64,000 bases of DNA from Agelas oroides (taxonomy: Eukaryota; Porifera; Demospongiae; Agelasida; Agelasidae): NCBI GenBank assembly GCA_949130485.1, contig OX422198.1, positions 4,961,262 through 5,025,261 of the forward strand, in the 5' to 3' direction. The notes under the pieces are model-generated. The model was given only the letters and a program-made list of their open reading frames with translations. It made no database searches and was not told where the DNA came from. The position numbers were made by a program, and so were the translations under genes. Position 1 is the stretch's first letter. Each line of letters begins with the position of its first letter. Below are positions 60,801 to 64,000 of this stretch, piece by piece.

Positions 60801-63305
60801 CGCCGACTGTTCGAGCTACAGTATCCACTTTGTTGACCGTGCTTCATGCCCGATGACGTCATACTGATGTCTGTCGTCTGCCCCGTAGCACTAGCTATAG
60901 TGTAGGGAGGTAGTGAGGCATGACATTGGTAGGTGCATTAACATGGTACACATTAGACGGTGCAGTGCACCCACTCGTCAGCAGTAGCGTGTAGCCAAAT
61001 GGTTAGGGCTTAGTGTTACAGTTAGGGTTAGGGTTAGGGTTAAGGCTAGGGCCAGAGAATTGAACCCTTTCCTCATTTTCCCCTCCTTTTATGTTCAAAC
61101 ATCTTTATCTTGCTCTCCTAGCCTCCGCTGATTTGTCGGTGTCAGACATCAGTATGACATAATCGGACATGAAGTGCGGTGAAGAAAGTGGATTGAACTT
61201 GATTGTGAGTGACAGTTTGAGATGTTACACCAGGAAACCGCACATACGGCATGTACCTCATTTCTACCTAGCACAGTTTATTGAAGAACAGCCAAATGAT
61301 AGAACGATCGCTGCTCGTGGCGTTAAATAATATTCATTGCAGAAAAATAGTCGCTCGCCTGCATGGTTGAGAATCCCAAGATTGTCTGAGAAACCAGAAA
61401 TTTTATTACCTTGGTCTTAGATGAGCGCTTGTAAACTTGGGTAGGAAATTCTATTCTGTCCTCCCTCCACTTGTCCTCACCGCAACCACCATCACACATA
61501 AATACAATACAATAGCCATTGCATAGTCATGTAAGGTTAAAAACTTACTTCAATGTTTTCAAGTTTTTCATCACTCTTGGATCAGCCAGTACAGCAGCTC
61601 CCTCATCCCCAATTCCAGTCCACTGGTATTTATCCCATTCGAGACTAGATAAGGAATATATCAGGAAGTAAAACAAAGCATAATATTACAGTAAATAACA
61701 TCAAGCCTCTGAATTCCTAACTAGCATTTGCCATAATAATGATCGAAGCAGCTTTTGAAATGATACCAAGGAAGAAGTCACAATTTGACTCACCACTGGG
61801 ATCCCTCAGAAGTGAGTTACATAGTGTTTTGTTTGACCTCCCTTTCCTCCTTGTTAATAGGTGGGGTAGACTCTATGTATCACATGATCTTTAGTTTGCA
61901 TGCCAATTAAGCACACTAAGTCTGTCTTTCTCTGCTTCCTTGTCAATTTTCACGCAGTGATCAGGCTATGATCAGCTTCTATTTATCATGATATCATAGT
62001 TTGCCAGCATAATGAAAGTAGTTTATAGCTGCTGTTCTTGTGCCTCACTGTCCTGCTCCTTCTCATGCAGGTGGCACAAGGAATTTGAGAAGATATATTG
62101 TTCAAGAGAATGAGGTATTTACAAGACCATAATTATACGTAAATAAAACATTACTGTGTATGTGACTGTGTATGTAGATGTTGTAACATCAACAGTTTGT
62201 CATGCAGGAAGTTATGTATTTACATAACTTCCTGCATGACAAACTAAAAATGTCAGCAATAACACTATACTAAACTGGCACTAAAGTAGTTGTCTTAGGC
62301 TCCCTAAGAGCCATCCTTGCTGGTCTTCAAATCTAAAATACAGAATTCAAATGTTCATCAATCAGTTCTATTGTCTAGACAATAGTTGAGTGCCACGCCC
62401 TGTAATCACATTTCTAAGTTGGTTGCCATGTTCCAGACCCATACCTAACTAGCATGGAGAGGGTCTGGTGACACTTGCCAGACTCATACCTAACTATCAG
62501 GGAGAAGATAATACTTGTAAACATACCTAACTATCAGGGAGAAGATAATACTTGTAAACATTCGTACAAGTGGAGAGTCAGCAGGCCGGTGTGAATTTGA
62601 AAGAGGAAACATTAAACCCCAAGTAAAGGATTAATACAACAGATCATAATGTAATACACAGGTCAGAGGAAGCATTGGACATCCAATCTGAGTGGATTTC
62701 TATTAGTGTCATGGTGTTACTTACACCAGGAATGAAACTTTGGTTCACCAACAAGCCTCCCTTCATTAGTTTGAAGAAGCCTTCAATTAATGTAAAGCTT
62801 AGCTAAGTAGCAGTGAACTTTGAATTGATAAAGGCTATTGGTAAAGCTTTTAGCTACATAGCACTGAACTCTTACCCTATTTGCTTACCTTAACATGTAT
62901 AGAAAAAATACTTTGCCTAGTTATATGCCTTCACTCTAACCAGTATGATTGTGGGAACAAGGCAAAACCACTGGTGTATGTGAAGACCACATTAAAGAAA
63001 CACTGCTAAAGTAGTCACTCAGTGGAATGTCCCAGGCTGGGATCAACTAGGGAAGCGTATACATGAAAAACCTACTTTCAATATCACATCTCTTGTGAAA
63101 GTTATGACCATATTGAGTTATTCACAGCATATGTAGTTCAAAATGATAACTGTTGAGCTCATAATTAGTTTACATCACAGCCTGTATTTAGTGTGGAAGT
63201 AGTTACCAAGTAGTTACTTACCTCAGTGTTTTCAAGCTCCGGTTCACTCTCAGAGCACTAGCCAGTGCAGAGGCTCCAGAATCTCGAATTATATTCCTTT
63301 CAAGA
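27747..63305 (-). CDS. array of 44 intact single-LRR exons, NLR-type receptor gene(s), partial
   Basis: Each exon encodes exactly one ribonuclease-inhibitor-type leucine-rich repeat, as in the ligand-sensing part of NLR receptors. Type B reads LTDTGAIALARALEHNKSL in its core, type A VGDSGASALADALRVNQSL, and type C (96 bp) QWTGIGDEGAAVLADPRV. All exons begin with one base and end with AA, so every junction makes a codon AA+C or AA+T (Asn) and any exon can be joined to any other without changing frame. That Asn sits at a fixed place in each repeat. Acceptors are CACTGCAG (B), TTCCACAG (A) and ATCTAG or similar (C); donors are GTGAGT (B) and GTAAGT (A, C). No NACHT, death or terminal exon is in the window; the 5' part should lie beyond 64000. 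Whether this is one giant gene or several is not decidable here. Confidence 0.8.
28018..28101 (-). CDS. LRR exon, type B
   Basis: Core LTATGATALARALKHNKSL. Confidence 0.8.
28615..28698 (-). CDS. LRR exon, type A
   Basis: Core VRDPGASALADALRVNQSL; a Pro replaces Ser before Gly, unusual in this array. Confidence 0.8.
28885..28968 (-). CDS. LRR exon, type B
   Basis: Core LTATGAKVLTRTLQQNKSL, among the more diverged type B units. Confidence 0.8.
29481..29564 (-). CDS. LRR exon, type A
   Basis: Starts LGSNRVGDSGASALADAL. Confidence 0.8.
29750..29833 (-). CDS. LRR exon, type B
   Basis: Starts LRDNGLTDTGAIALTRALE. Confidence 0.8.
30357..30440 (-). CDS. LRR exon, type A
   Basis: Starts LGFNRVGDSGASALADAL; donor context TAAA|GTAAGG instead of TGAA. 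Confidence 0.8.
30590..30800. repeat. imperfect foldback in LRR intron
   Basis: GACAATTCATGCAACTGT faces ACAGTTGTATGAATTGTC about 90 bp later, continuing into TGACAACTCCT...AGGAGTTGTC. The same foldback is near 52440, 54535 and 59455. The first two of these are interrupted by TAGCCTCG MITEs. Confidence 0.7.
30960..32395. repeat. spacer block preceding a type C exon, copy 1
   Basis: About 1.4 kb repeated at 46555-47970, 55290-56670 and 60220-61545, always directly left of a type C exon. Contains a TTAGGGTTA-like telomeric motif near 31848. No coding seen. Confidence 0.8.
32399..32494 (-). CDS. LRR exon, type C (96 bp)
   Basis: Thirty-two residues beginning LEWDKYQWTGIGDEGAAVLA, four residues longer than the others, with DPRVMKNLKTL at the end. 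Five copies in the window, each at the start of a larger module. Confidence 0.75.
33098..33181 (-). CDS. LRR exon, type B'
   Basis: Core LTDTGAIGLARALKQNKSL with LRDND start; this B' variant always follows a type C exon in coordinate order. Confidence 0.8.
33620..33703 (-). CDS. LRR exon, type A (A' variant)
   Basis: Starts LESNTVGDSGAAELADALRV. Confidence 0.8.
33733..33892. mobile_element. 160-bp hAT-like MITE (CAGGG ends)
   Basis: CAGGGGTTCATTTAG against CTAAATGAAGCCCTG, G-rich centre. Copies lie at the matching place beside A' exons (49236-49396, 54061-54222, 57913-58074), plus a fragment at about 59092-59134, so the insertion predates module duplication. Confidence 0.7.
34042..34125 (-). 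CDS. LRR exon, type B
   Basis: Starts LRATGLTATGAIALARALE; the conserved LRR Asn is Thr here. Confidence 0.75.
34656..34739 (-). CDS. LRR exon, type A
   Basis: Starts LEFNRVGDSGASALADALRV, the consensus type A. Confidence 0.8.
34925..35008 (-). CDS. LRR exon, type B
   Basis: Starts LRANGLTDTGAKALARALEH. Confidence 0.8.
35206..35289 (-). CDS. LRR exon, type B
   Basis: Starts LRGNGLTDTGAIVLARALQH; follows another type B only 197 bp away, breaking the A/B alternation. Confidence 0.8.
35808..35891 (-). CDS. LRR exon, type A
   Basis: Core VGDSGASALAGALRVNRNL. Confidence 0.8.
36076..36159 (-). CDS. LRR exon, type B
   Basis: Starts LKDNGLTDSGAIILARTLQQ. Confidence 0.8.
36675..36758 (-). CDS. 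LRR exon, type A
   Basis: Starts LEFNRVRNSGASALADALRV. Confidence 0.8.
36945..37028 (-). CDS. LRR exon, type B
   Basis: Starts LRGNGLTDSGAIILARTLQQ; differs from the exon at 36076 by two residues at the start. Confidence 0.8.
37544..37627 (-). CDS. LRR exon, type A
   Basis: Starts LEFNRVRDSGASALADALRV. Confidence 0.8.
37814..37897 (-). CDS. LRR exon, type B
   Basis: Starts LRNNGLTDTGAVALARALEH. Confidence 0.8.
38433..38516 (-). CDS. LRR exon, type A
   Basis: Starts LESNRVGDSGASVLAGALRV. Confidence 0.8.
38562..39021 (-). mobile_element. Helitron-like non-autonomous insert (tentative)
   Basis: Relative to sister introns, about 460 bp are inserted in GTAAAAT/TTAATCAGAC. On the minus strand the insert ends in CTAG followed by T, preceded by a Cys/Arg-rich coding-like stretch with GKRQRQSRERVRRYRRW. 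CTRR ends and A/T insertion fit Helitrons, but the 5' TC is absent (TTGCTG) and GCATGAG...CGTGCG sequences at both ends could instead be inverted termini. Confidence 0.4.
39136..39502 (-). repeat. 3' LTR (367 bp)
   Basis: Intact TG...CA LTR. Lacks about 30 bp present in the 5' LTR near TGGGGTTGCAGTTGCAGG. Confidence 0.85.
39503..39520 (-). promoter_or_regulatory. polypurine tract
   Basis: Minus strand AAGGAGGGGGG lies just before the 3' LTR, the expected plus-strand primer position. Confidence 0.7.
39619..40362 (-). CDS. retrotransposon Gag-like protein
   Basis: 247 residues starting MANRPLLLTETFSGEGSWDE, with a capsid-like helical core (FESVAAVNAWDGDAAKLRWL, RAFQHLTEESRGSYSRVKKA, FDPDSRRELYAVELNTRRKR, YLGQLSDPQVSFGIRQRRP) characteristic of Ty3/gypsy Gag. 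A coiled-coil-like EKLGELLQRVERLEADRQ follows. No CCHC zinc knuckle is present at the C-terminus. The ORF is intact, so the capsid function may be kept although pol is absent. Confidence 0.8.
   Translation of the reverse strand: MANRPLLLTETFSGEGSWDEWISHFESVAAVNAWDGDAAKLRWLKVRLTGRAQRAFQHLTEESRGSYSRVKKALWERFDPDSRRELYAVELNTRRKRKGEGWADFTEDLQRLVDKAYPDLQQEAREYLALTSYLGQLSDPQVSFGIRQRRPKSVDEVVAATLELEAYAKTGPGRIAHVGCEEPTVVATVRDVNGDDLVEKLGELLQRVERLEADRQSAGSGVATGDRASDQLVPDSGEATGNCNRVR
40415..40431 (-). promoter_or_regulatory. primer binding site for tRNA-Ser
   Basis: Plus strand TCCTGCCGACTACGCCA equals the 3' end of animal tRNA-Ser (ending ...GACTACG plus CCA), one base from the 5' LTR start at 40433. 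Confidence 0.8.
40433..40661 (-). repeat. 5' LTR, first part, up to the nested transposon
   Basis: Continues after the transposon at 44885-45282, but about 178 bp (40484-40661 and 44885-45062) are present on both sides. Confidence 0.8.
41871..42872 (+). CDS. transposon-encoded protein of unknown function
   Basis: The long frame opens at 41814, but the Met at 41871 (MASGIVRASISSLLEEPELL) looks like the natural start. A moderately charged helical protein of about 330 residues: KKEAAKKLLDEIIMDGNLDI, ETILRYVAEYVSFKLMKSFE, then CGGLFHVSDETYTLFRHIEL, CDEDVQFHWSILSVDIEE and LLRHMIDLWVTIRAHVFTSS, ending in a Lys/Cys tail. I have a faint memory of similar uncharacterised proteins in cnidarian and sponge genomes, but cannot name a domain. 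No DDE triad or zinc finger was seen. The uninterrupted frame suggests recent constraint. Confidence 0.6.
   Translation: MASGIVRASISSLLEEPELLVGTPRNVTKKEAAKKLLDEIIMDGNLDIFDAFAQKLVRSIQAIFPASTAQLSAEKESERMLSQFHTLRIEKFGQLWKQELYSSLGWVDMPDPMLEQHSGQILFEKLVAGQFCSATASKTIENVEQLTADKETILRYVAEYVSFKLMKSFEERSSQQVAEYVECSSHMSVEGEVTDFSMYTMKWLEQVNCGGLFHVSDETYTLFRHIELKVRKLLPHTLLASANPSSKSALTKDALVCEVVCDEDVQFHWSILSVDIEEDNNPNKLLRHMIDLWVTIRAHVFTSSWIQQFKLKNHKCTSKQTEHKRHCSSMKRL
43234..43317. repeat. 84-bp hairpin MITE
   Basis: CCAGGGATTTATGGCAGTAA against TTACTACAGCCATAAATCCC across a GC-rich loop; nested inside the 4.2-kb transposon. The rest of 42873-44880 shows no supported gene. Confidence 0.7.
44885..45282 (-). 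repeat. 5' LTR, second part
   Basis: Begins inside the LTR at TGGGGTTGCAG, repeats the first part for about 178 bp, then completes the LTR to CTACA. Confidence 0.8.
45314..45397 (-). CDS. LRR exon, type B
   Basis: Core LTATGATALARTLHHNRSL. Confidence 0.8.
45610..45693 (-). CDS. LRR exon, type B
   Basis: Core LTDIGAIALARALQHNKSL; second consecutive type B. Confidence 0.8.
46190..46273 (-). CDS. LRR exon, type A
   Basis: Core VGDSGASALAYTLRVNQSL. Confidence 0.8.
46461..46544 (-). CDS. LRR exon, type B
   Basis: Starts LRNNGLTDTGAIALARALEH; its acceptor side runs directly into spacer block copy 2. Confidence 0.8.
46555..47970. repeat. spacer block, copy 2
   Basis: Same as 30960-32395, with TTAGGGTTAGGGTT at about 47415-47428. 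Confidence 0.8.
47976..48071 (-). CDS. LRR exon, type C
   Basis: Contains GIGDEVAAVLADPRV; Val replaces Gly of the GDEGAA motif. Confidence 0.75.
48671..48754 (-). CDS. LRR exon, type B'
   Basis: Core LTDTGAIGLARALKQNKSL. Confidence 0.8.
49123..49206 (-). CDS. LRR exon, type A'
   Basis: Starts LESNTVGDSGAAELADALRV. Confidence 0.8.
49545..49628 (-). CDS. LRR exon, type B
   Basis: Starts LGDNGLTDTGAVALARALEH, then NTSL. Confidence 0.8.
49819..49832. repeat. short interstitial telomere-like insert
   Basis: ACCCTAACCCTAA replaces CTA of the sister introns (GACTATAACTAAAACC). Confidence 0.75.
50154..50228 (-). CDS. LRR exon, type A with 9-bp deletion (75 bp)
   Basis: VGDSGASALADALRSLKTL: three residues of the VNQ region are missing but the frame is kept. 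Confidence 0.75.
50412..50495 (-). CDS. LRR exon, type B
   Basis: Starts LRDNGLTDTGAVALARALEH, then NTSL. Confidence 0.8.
50590..50790. mobile_element. 201-bp hAT-like MITE (CAGTGGAGTAGGAACC ends)
   Basis: CAGTGGAGTAGGAACC and GGTTCCTACTCCACTG termini, flanked by CGATG and CAATG. Splits the ATGGCAATGACAAC of the sister introns. Interior has G/C runs and an AT-rich palindrome. Confidence 0.8.
51013..51776. mobile_element. 764-bp MULE-like element with GGAAC-repeat termini
   Basis: GGGTATTAGTAAAACC plus repeated GGAAC at the left, and its complement at the right. Perfect 9-bp target duplication TTCTGTTGC (51004-51012 and 51777-51785). No transposase. Confidence 0.85.
52008..52091 (-). CDS. 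LRR exon, type A
   Basis: Starts LESNRGGDSGASALADALRV. Confidence 0.8.
52277..52360 (-). CDS. LRR exon, type B
   Basis: Starts LRNNGLTDIGAIVLARALEH. Confidence 0.8.
52555..52691. mobile_element. truncated TAGCCTCG MITE
   Basis: Matches the first 137 bp of the element at 54648-55044, then jumps at CAGGCTGCGTT to the end of a spacer block. The rest of the MITE and over 1 kb of block are deleted. Confidence 0.8.
52810..52905 (-). CDS. LRR exon, type C
   Basis: Starts LEWHKYQWTGIGDEGAAALA. Confidence 0.75.
53413..53496 (-). CDS. LRR exon, type B'
   Basis: Core LTDTGAIVLARALEQTKSL. Confidence 0.8.
53948..54031 (-). CDS. LRR exon, type A'
   Basis: Starts LESNTVGDSGAAELADALRV. Confidence 0.8.
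54370..54453 (-). CDS. LRR exon, type B
   Basis: Starts LRDSGLTDIGAVALARALQH, then NQSL. Confidence 0.8.
54648..55044. mobile_element. 397-bp MITE, TAGCCTCG ends, complete copy
   Basis: TAGCCTCGTTCCCAGGCCCC faces its complement at the right end. Flanks GTTTTTTGT and GTTTCTTGT (9 bp, one mismatch). Also contains internal inverted AAAGATACCAGGC/GCCTGGTATCTTTT segments. Confidence 0.8.
55290..56670. repeat. spacer block, copy 3
   Basis: As copies 1 and 2; three TTAGGG units near 56149-56168. Confidence 0.8.
56676..56771 (-). CDS. LRR exon, type C
   Basis: Same predicted residues as the exon at 52810. Confidence 0.75.
57265..57348 (-). CDS. LRR exon, type B'
   Basis: Core LTDTGAIGLARALEQNKSL. 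Confidence 0.8.
57800..57883 (-). CDS. LRR exon, type A'
   Basis: Starts LESNTVGDSGAAELADAL; the last Leu of QSLKTL is Ser here. Confidence 0.8.
58212..58420 (-). pseudogene. LRR exon destroyed by an inverted duplication
   Basis: A type B exon begins at its donor side (CTTCAGTTCTTCCAATG) but after about 17 bp is replaced by about 120 bp of the neighbouring intron in reverse, followed by the same intron in normal orientation, making a long hairpin. Confidence 0.8.
58796..58879 (-). CDS. LRR exon, type A
   Basis: Core VRDSGASALADALRVNRNL. Confidence 0.8.
59284..59367 (-). CDS. LRR exon, type B
   Basis: Starts LRDSGLTDTGAIALARALKH. Confidence 0.8.
59883..60212. repeat. 36-bp minisatellite
   Basis: About nine units of CAATCAAAGACTGGACAGTG plus GTACATATACTGGAAG. 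It lies between two copies of GTTTGAGAGGCTAGAATGCT, a single site in the other spacer blocks. Open in several frames only because 36 is a multiple of three. Confidence 0.9.
60220..61545. repeat. spacer block, copy 4
   Basis: As the other copies; (TTAGGG)3-like tract near 61020-61043. Confidence 0.8.
61549..61644 (-). CDS. LRR exon, type C
   Basis: Starts LEWDKYQWTGIGDEGAAVLA. Confidence 0.75.
61740..63130. repeat. dispersed segment, copy B
   Basis: Partner of 16300-17800, second half inverted. Also contains a 37-bp tandem duplication (about 62488-62560). Confidence 0.7.
62194..62245. repeat. perfect 25-bp-arm hairpin
   Basis: AGTTTGTCATGCAGGAAGTT plus ATGTA, two bases, then the exact complement. 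Copy A has only one arm (about 16733-16758, with differences). Confidence 0.9.
63222..63305 (-). CDS. LRR exon, type A (most diverged)
   Basis: Starts LERNIIRDSGASALASALRV; upstream-most LRR exon in the window. Confidence 0.75.
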
Positions 63306-63552
63306 CTGTGAAAGAGAGTATTTCTGAATTAGTACTAGTGAAAAAATTAATGGAACAATGAGTAAAGGATTATGTTGTCACTAAGAATCAGTGAAGGGTG
63401 TAGGATGGGTGTACATGGGAGAAATATACTACAGCTACGTATTGGTTTGATACTAGTCAGATGATTCATCATCATGAGGTGAGCCTGAGCAAGCAGCACA
63501 CTGCTAATTGCCGAGCGCATTAGCGCGAGGCTCTGAATGAGGGATCTATTCT

Positions 63553-63608
63553 CGCAATGTACGTGCGTACGTACGTGCGTACGTACGTACGTGCGTACGT
63601 ACGTACGC
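63553..63608. repeat. (ACGT/GTGC)n self-complementary tract
   Basis: About 50 bp of ACGTACGTGCGT units; almost fully palindromic. Confidence 0.9.
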
Positions 63609-63614
63609 GTCGGT

Positions 63615-63692
63615 CACGCTTAGGAATGTCAATTTGCGGTATCGCTTAGGAATGTCAATTTGAGGTCACGCTCGGAATGTCAATTTGCGCTC
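63615..63692. repeat. three-unit 26-bp tandem repeat
   Basis: Unit GGTCACGCTTAGGAATGTCA plus ATTTG and 1-2 bases, with variants. A related 20-bp duplication (GAGTGCTGAACGCAGCCGAC) is at 63832-63872. Confidence 0.7.
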
Positions 63693-63880
63693 TAGCTCAC
63701 GCCCAGGCAGGATATCTGATACGTACATTACACGACGAAGCCAGGACGACATTTCTTGCCGACGGAGGACGGGGAGAACAGCGCGACTGGCCCTTCGCAA
63801 CGTACGTATTTGCGGAGCGAAGTGCATAAACGAGTGCTGAACGCAGCCGACGAGTGCTGAACGCAGCCGACGGCTGCTGA

Positions 63881-64000
63881 CTCCGGCTGAGAAAAAACAA
63901 AAAAGCGAAGAAGTCAGCCCACCGTAGAAAGCCAAGAGAGCGACAGAAGAACAAGAAAGAGTTCAAAATTAGAAAGCACGTAATGGAGATTCTTCACAAG
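63881..64000 (+). CDS. basic coding-like frame open at the window edge
   Basis: After TGA at 63878-63880 one frame stays open to the end: KNKKAKKSAHRRKPRERQKN, then KKEFKIRKHVMEILHK. Strongly basic; could start a transposon-encoded or nuclear protein. No Met before the run. Confidence 0.3.

Overview
The window is animal nuclear DNA: short exons with GT..AG introns, no operons, and many nested small transposons. It most resembles a sponge or a similar early-branching marine invertebrate. That rests on the gene families, on a 2A-type peptide at the start of a cellular gene, and on the NLR-style leucine-rich repeats; the species cannot be fixed from sequence alone.

Left end (1-3.2 kb). Two minus-strand exons (908-1292 and 796-831) splice in frame and encode an N-terminal hydrophobic segment followed by a 2A-like ribosome-skipping motif (GDVETNPGP). 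Next to them is a 5'-truncated Penelope-like retroelement: a plus-strand reverse transcriptase (1624-2724), a well-formed type I hammerhead ribozyme (3053-3116), and about 50-bp inverted ends.

Centre left (about 4.1-15.2 kb). A multi-exon plus-strand gene is read as a Treslin/TICRR homologue (DNA replication initiation). Sixteen consecutive exons can be placed, nearly all phase-consistent. Near the C-terminus are two CDK-type sites (ETPIKK and ESPRRS) 35 residues apart, matching the layout of the two TopBP1-binding sites of vertebrate Treslin. Its 5' part is damaged or unusual: a 1.7-kb TIR element with a perfect 9-bp target duplication sits inside a reading frame, with a frameshift upstream, and one downstream exon has an in-frame TGA.

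Middle (15.2-27.2 kb). Mostly repeats: a SINE-like tRNA-derived piece, several MITEs, a 4-kb foldback element with arms of about 0.9 kb nested in a MITE and itself hit by a hAT-like MITE, a candidate promoter plus first exon (about 20.45-20.62 kb), and a decayed intronless RPA/OB-fold pseudogene (26.1-27.2 kb, minus).

Right (27.7-63.3 kb). A minus-strand array of 44 intact leucine-rich-repeat exons, one LRR per exon. All are in the same splice phase: 84 bp for types A and B, 96 bp for type C. The array grew by tandem duplication of A/B pairs (about 0.87 kb) and of larger C-B'-A-B modules. Transposons fill its introns: a gag-only LTR element with a tRNA-Ser primer site and a 4.2-kb DNA transposon in its 5' LTR, a MULE-like element with a 9-bp target duplication, hAT-like MITEs, a Helitron-like insert and minisatellites. 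It looks like the LRR end of one or more NLR-type innate immune receptor genes whose NACHT part would lie beyond position 64000; that part is inference.
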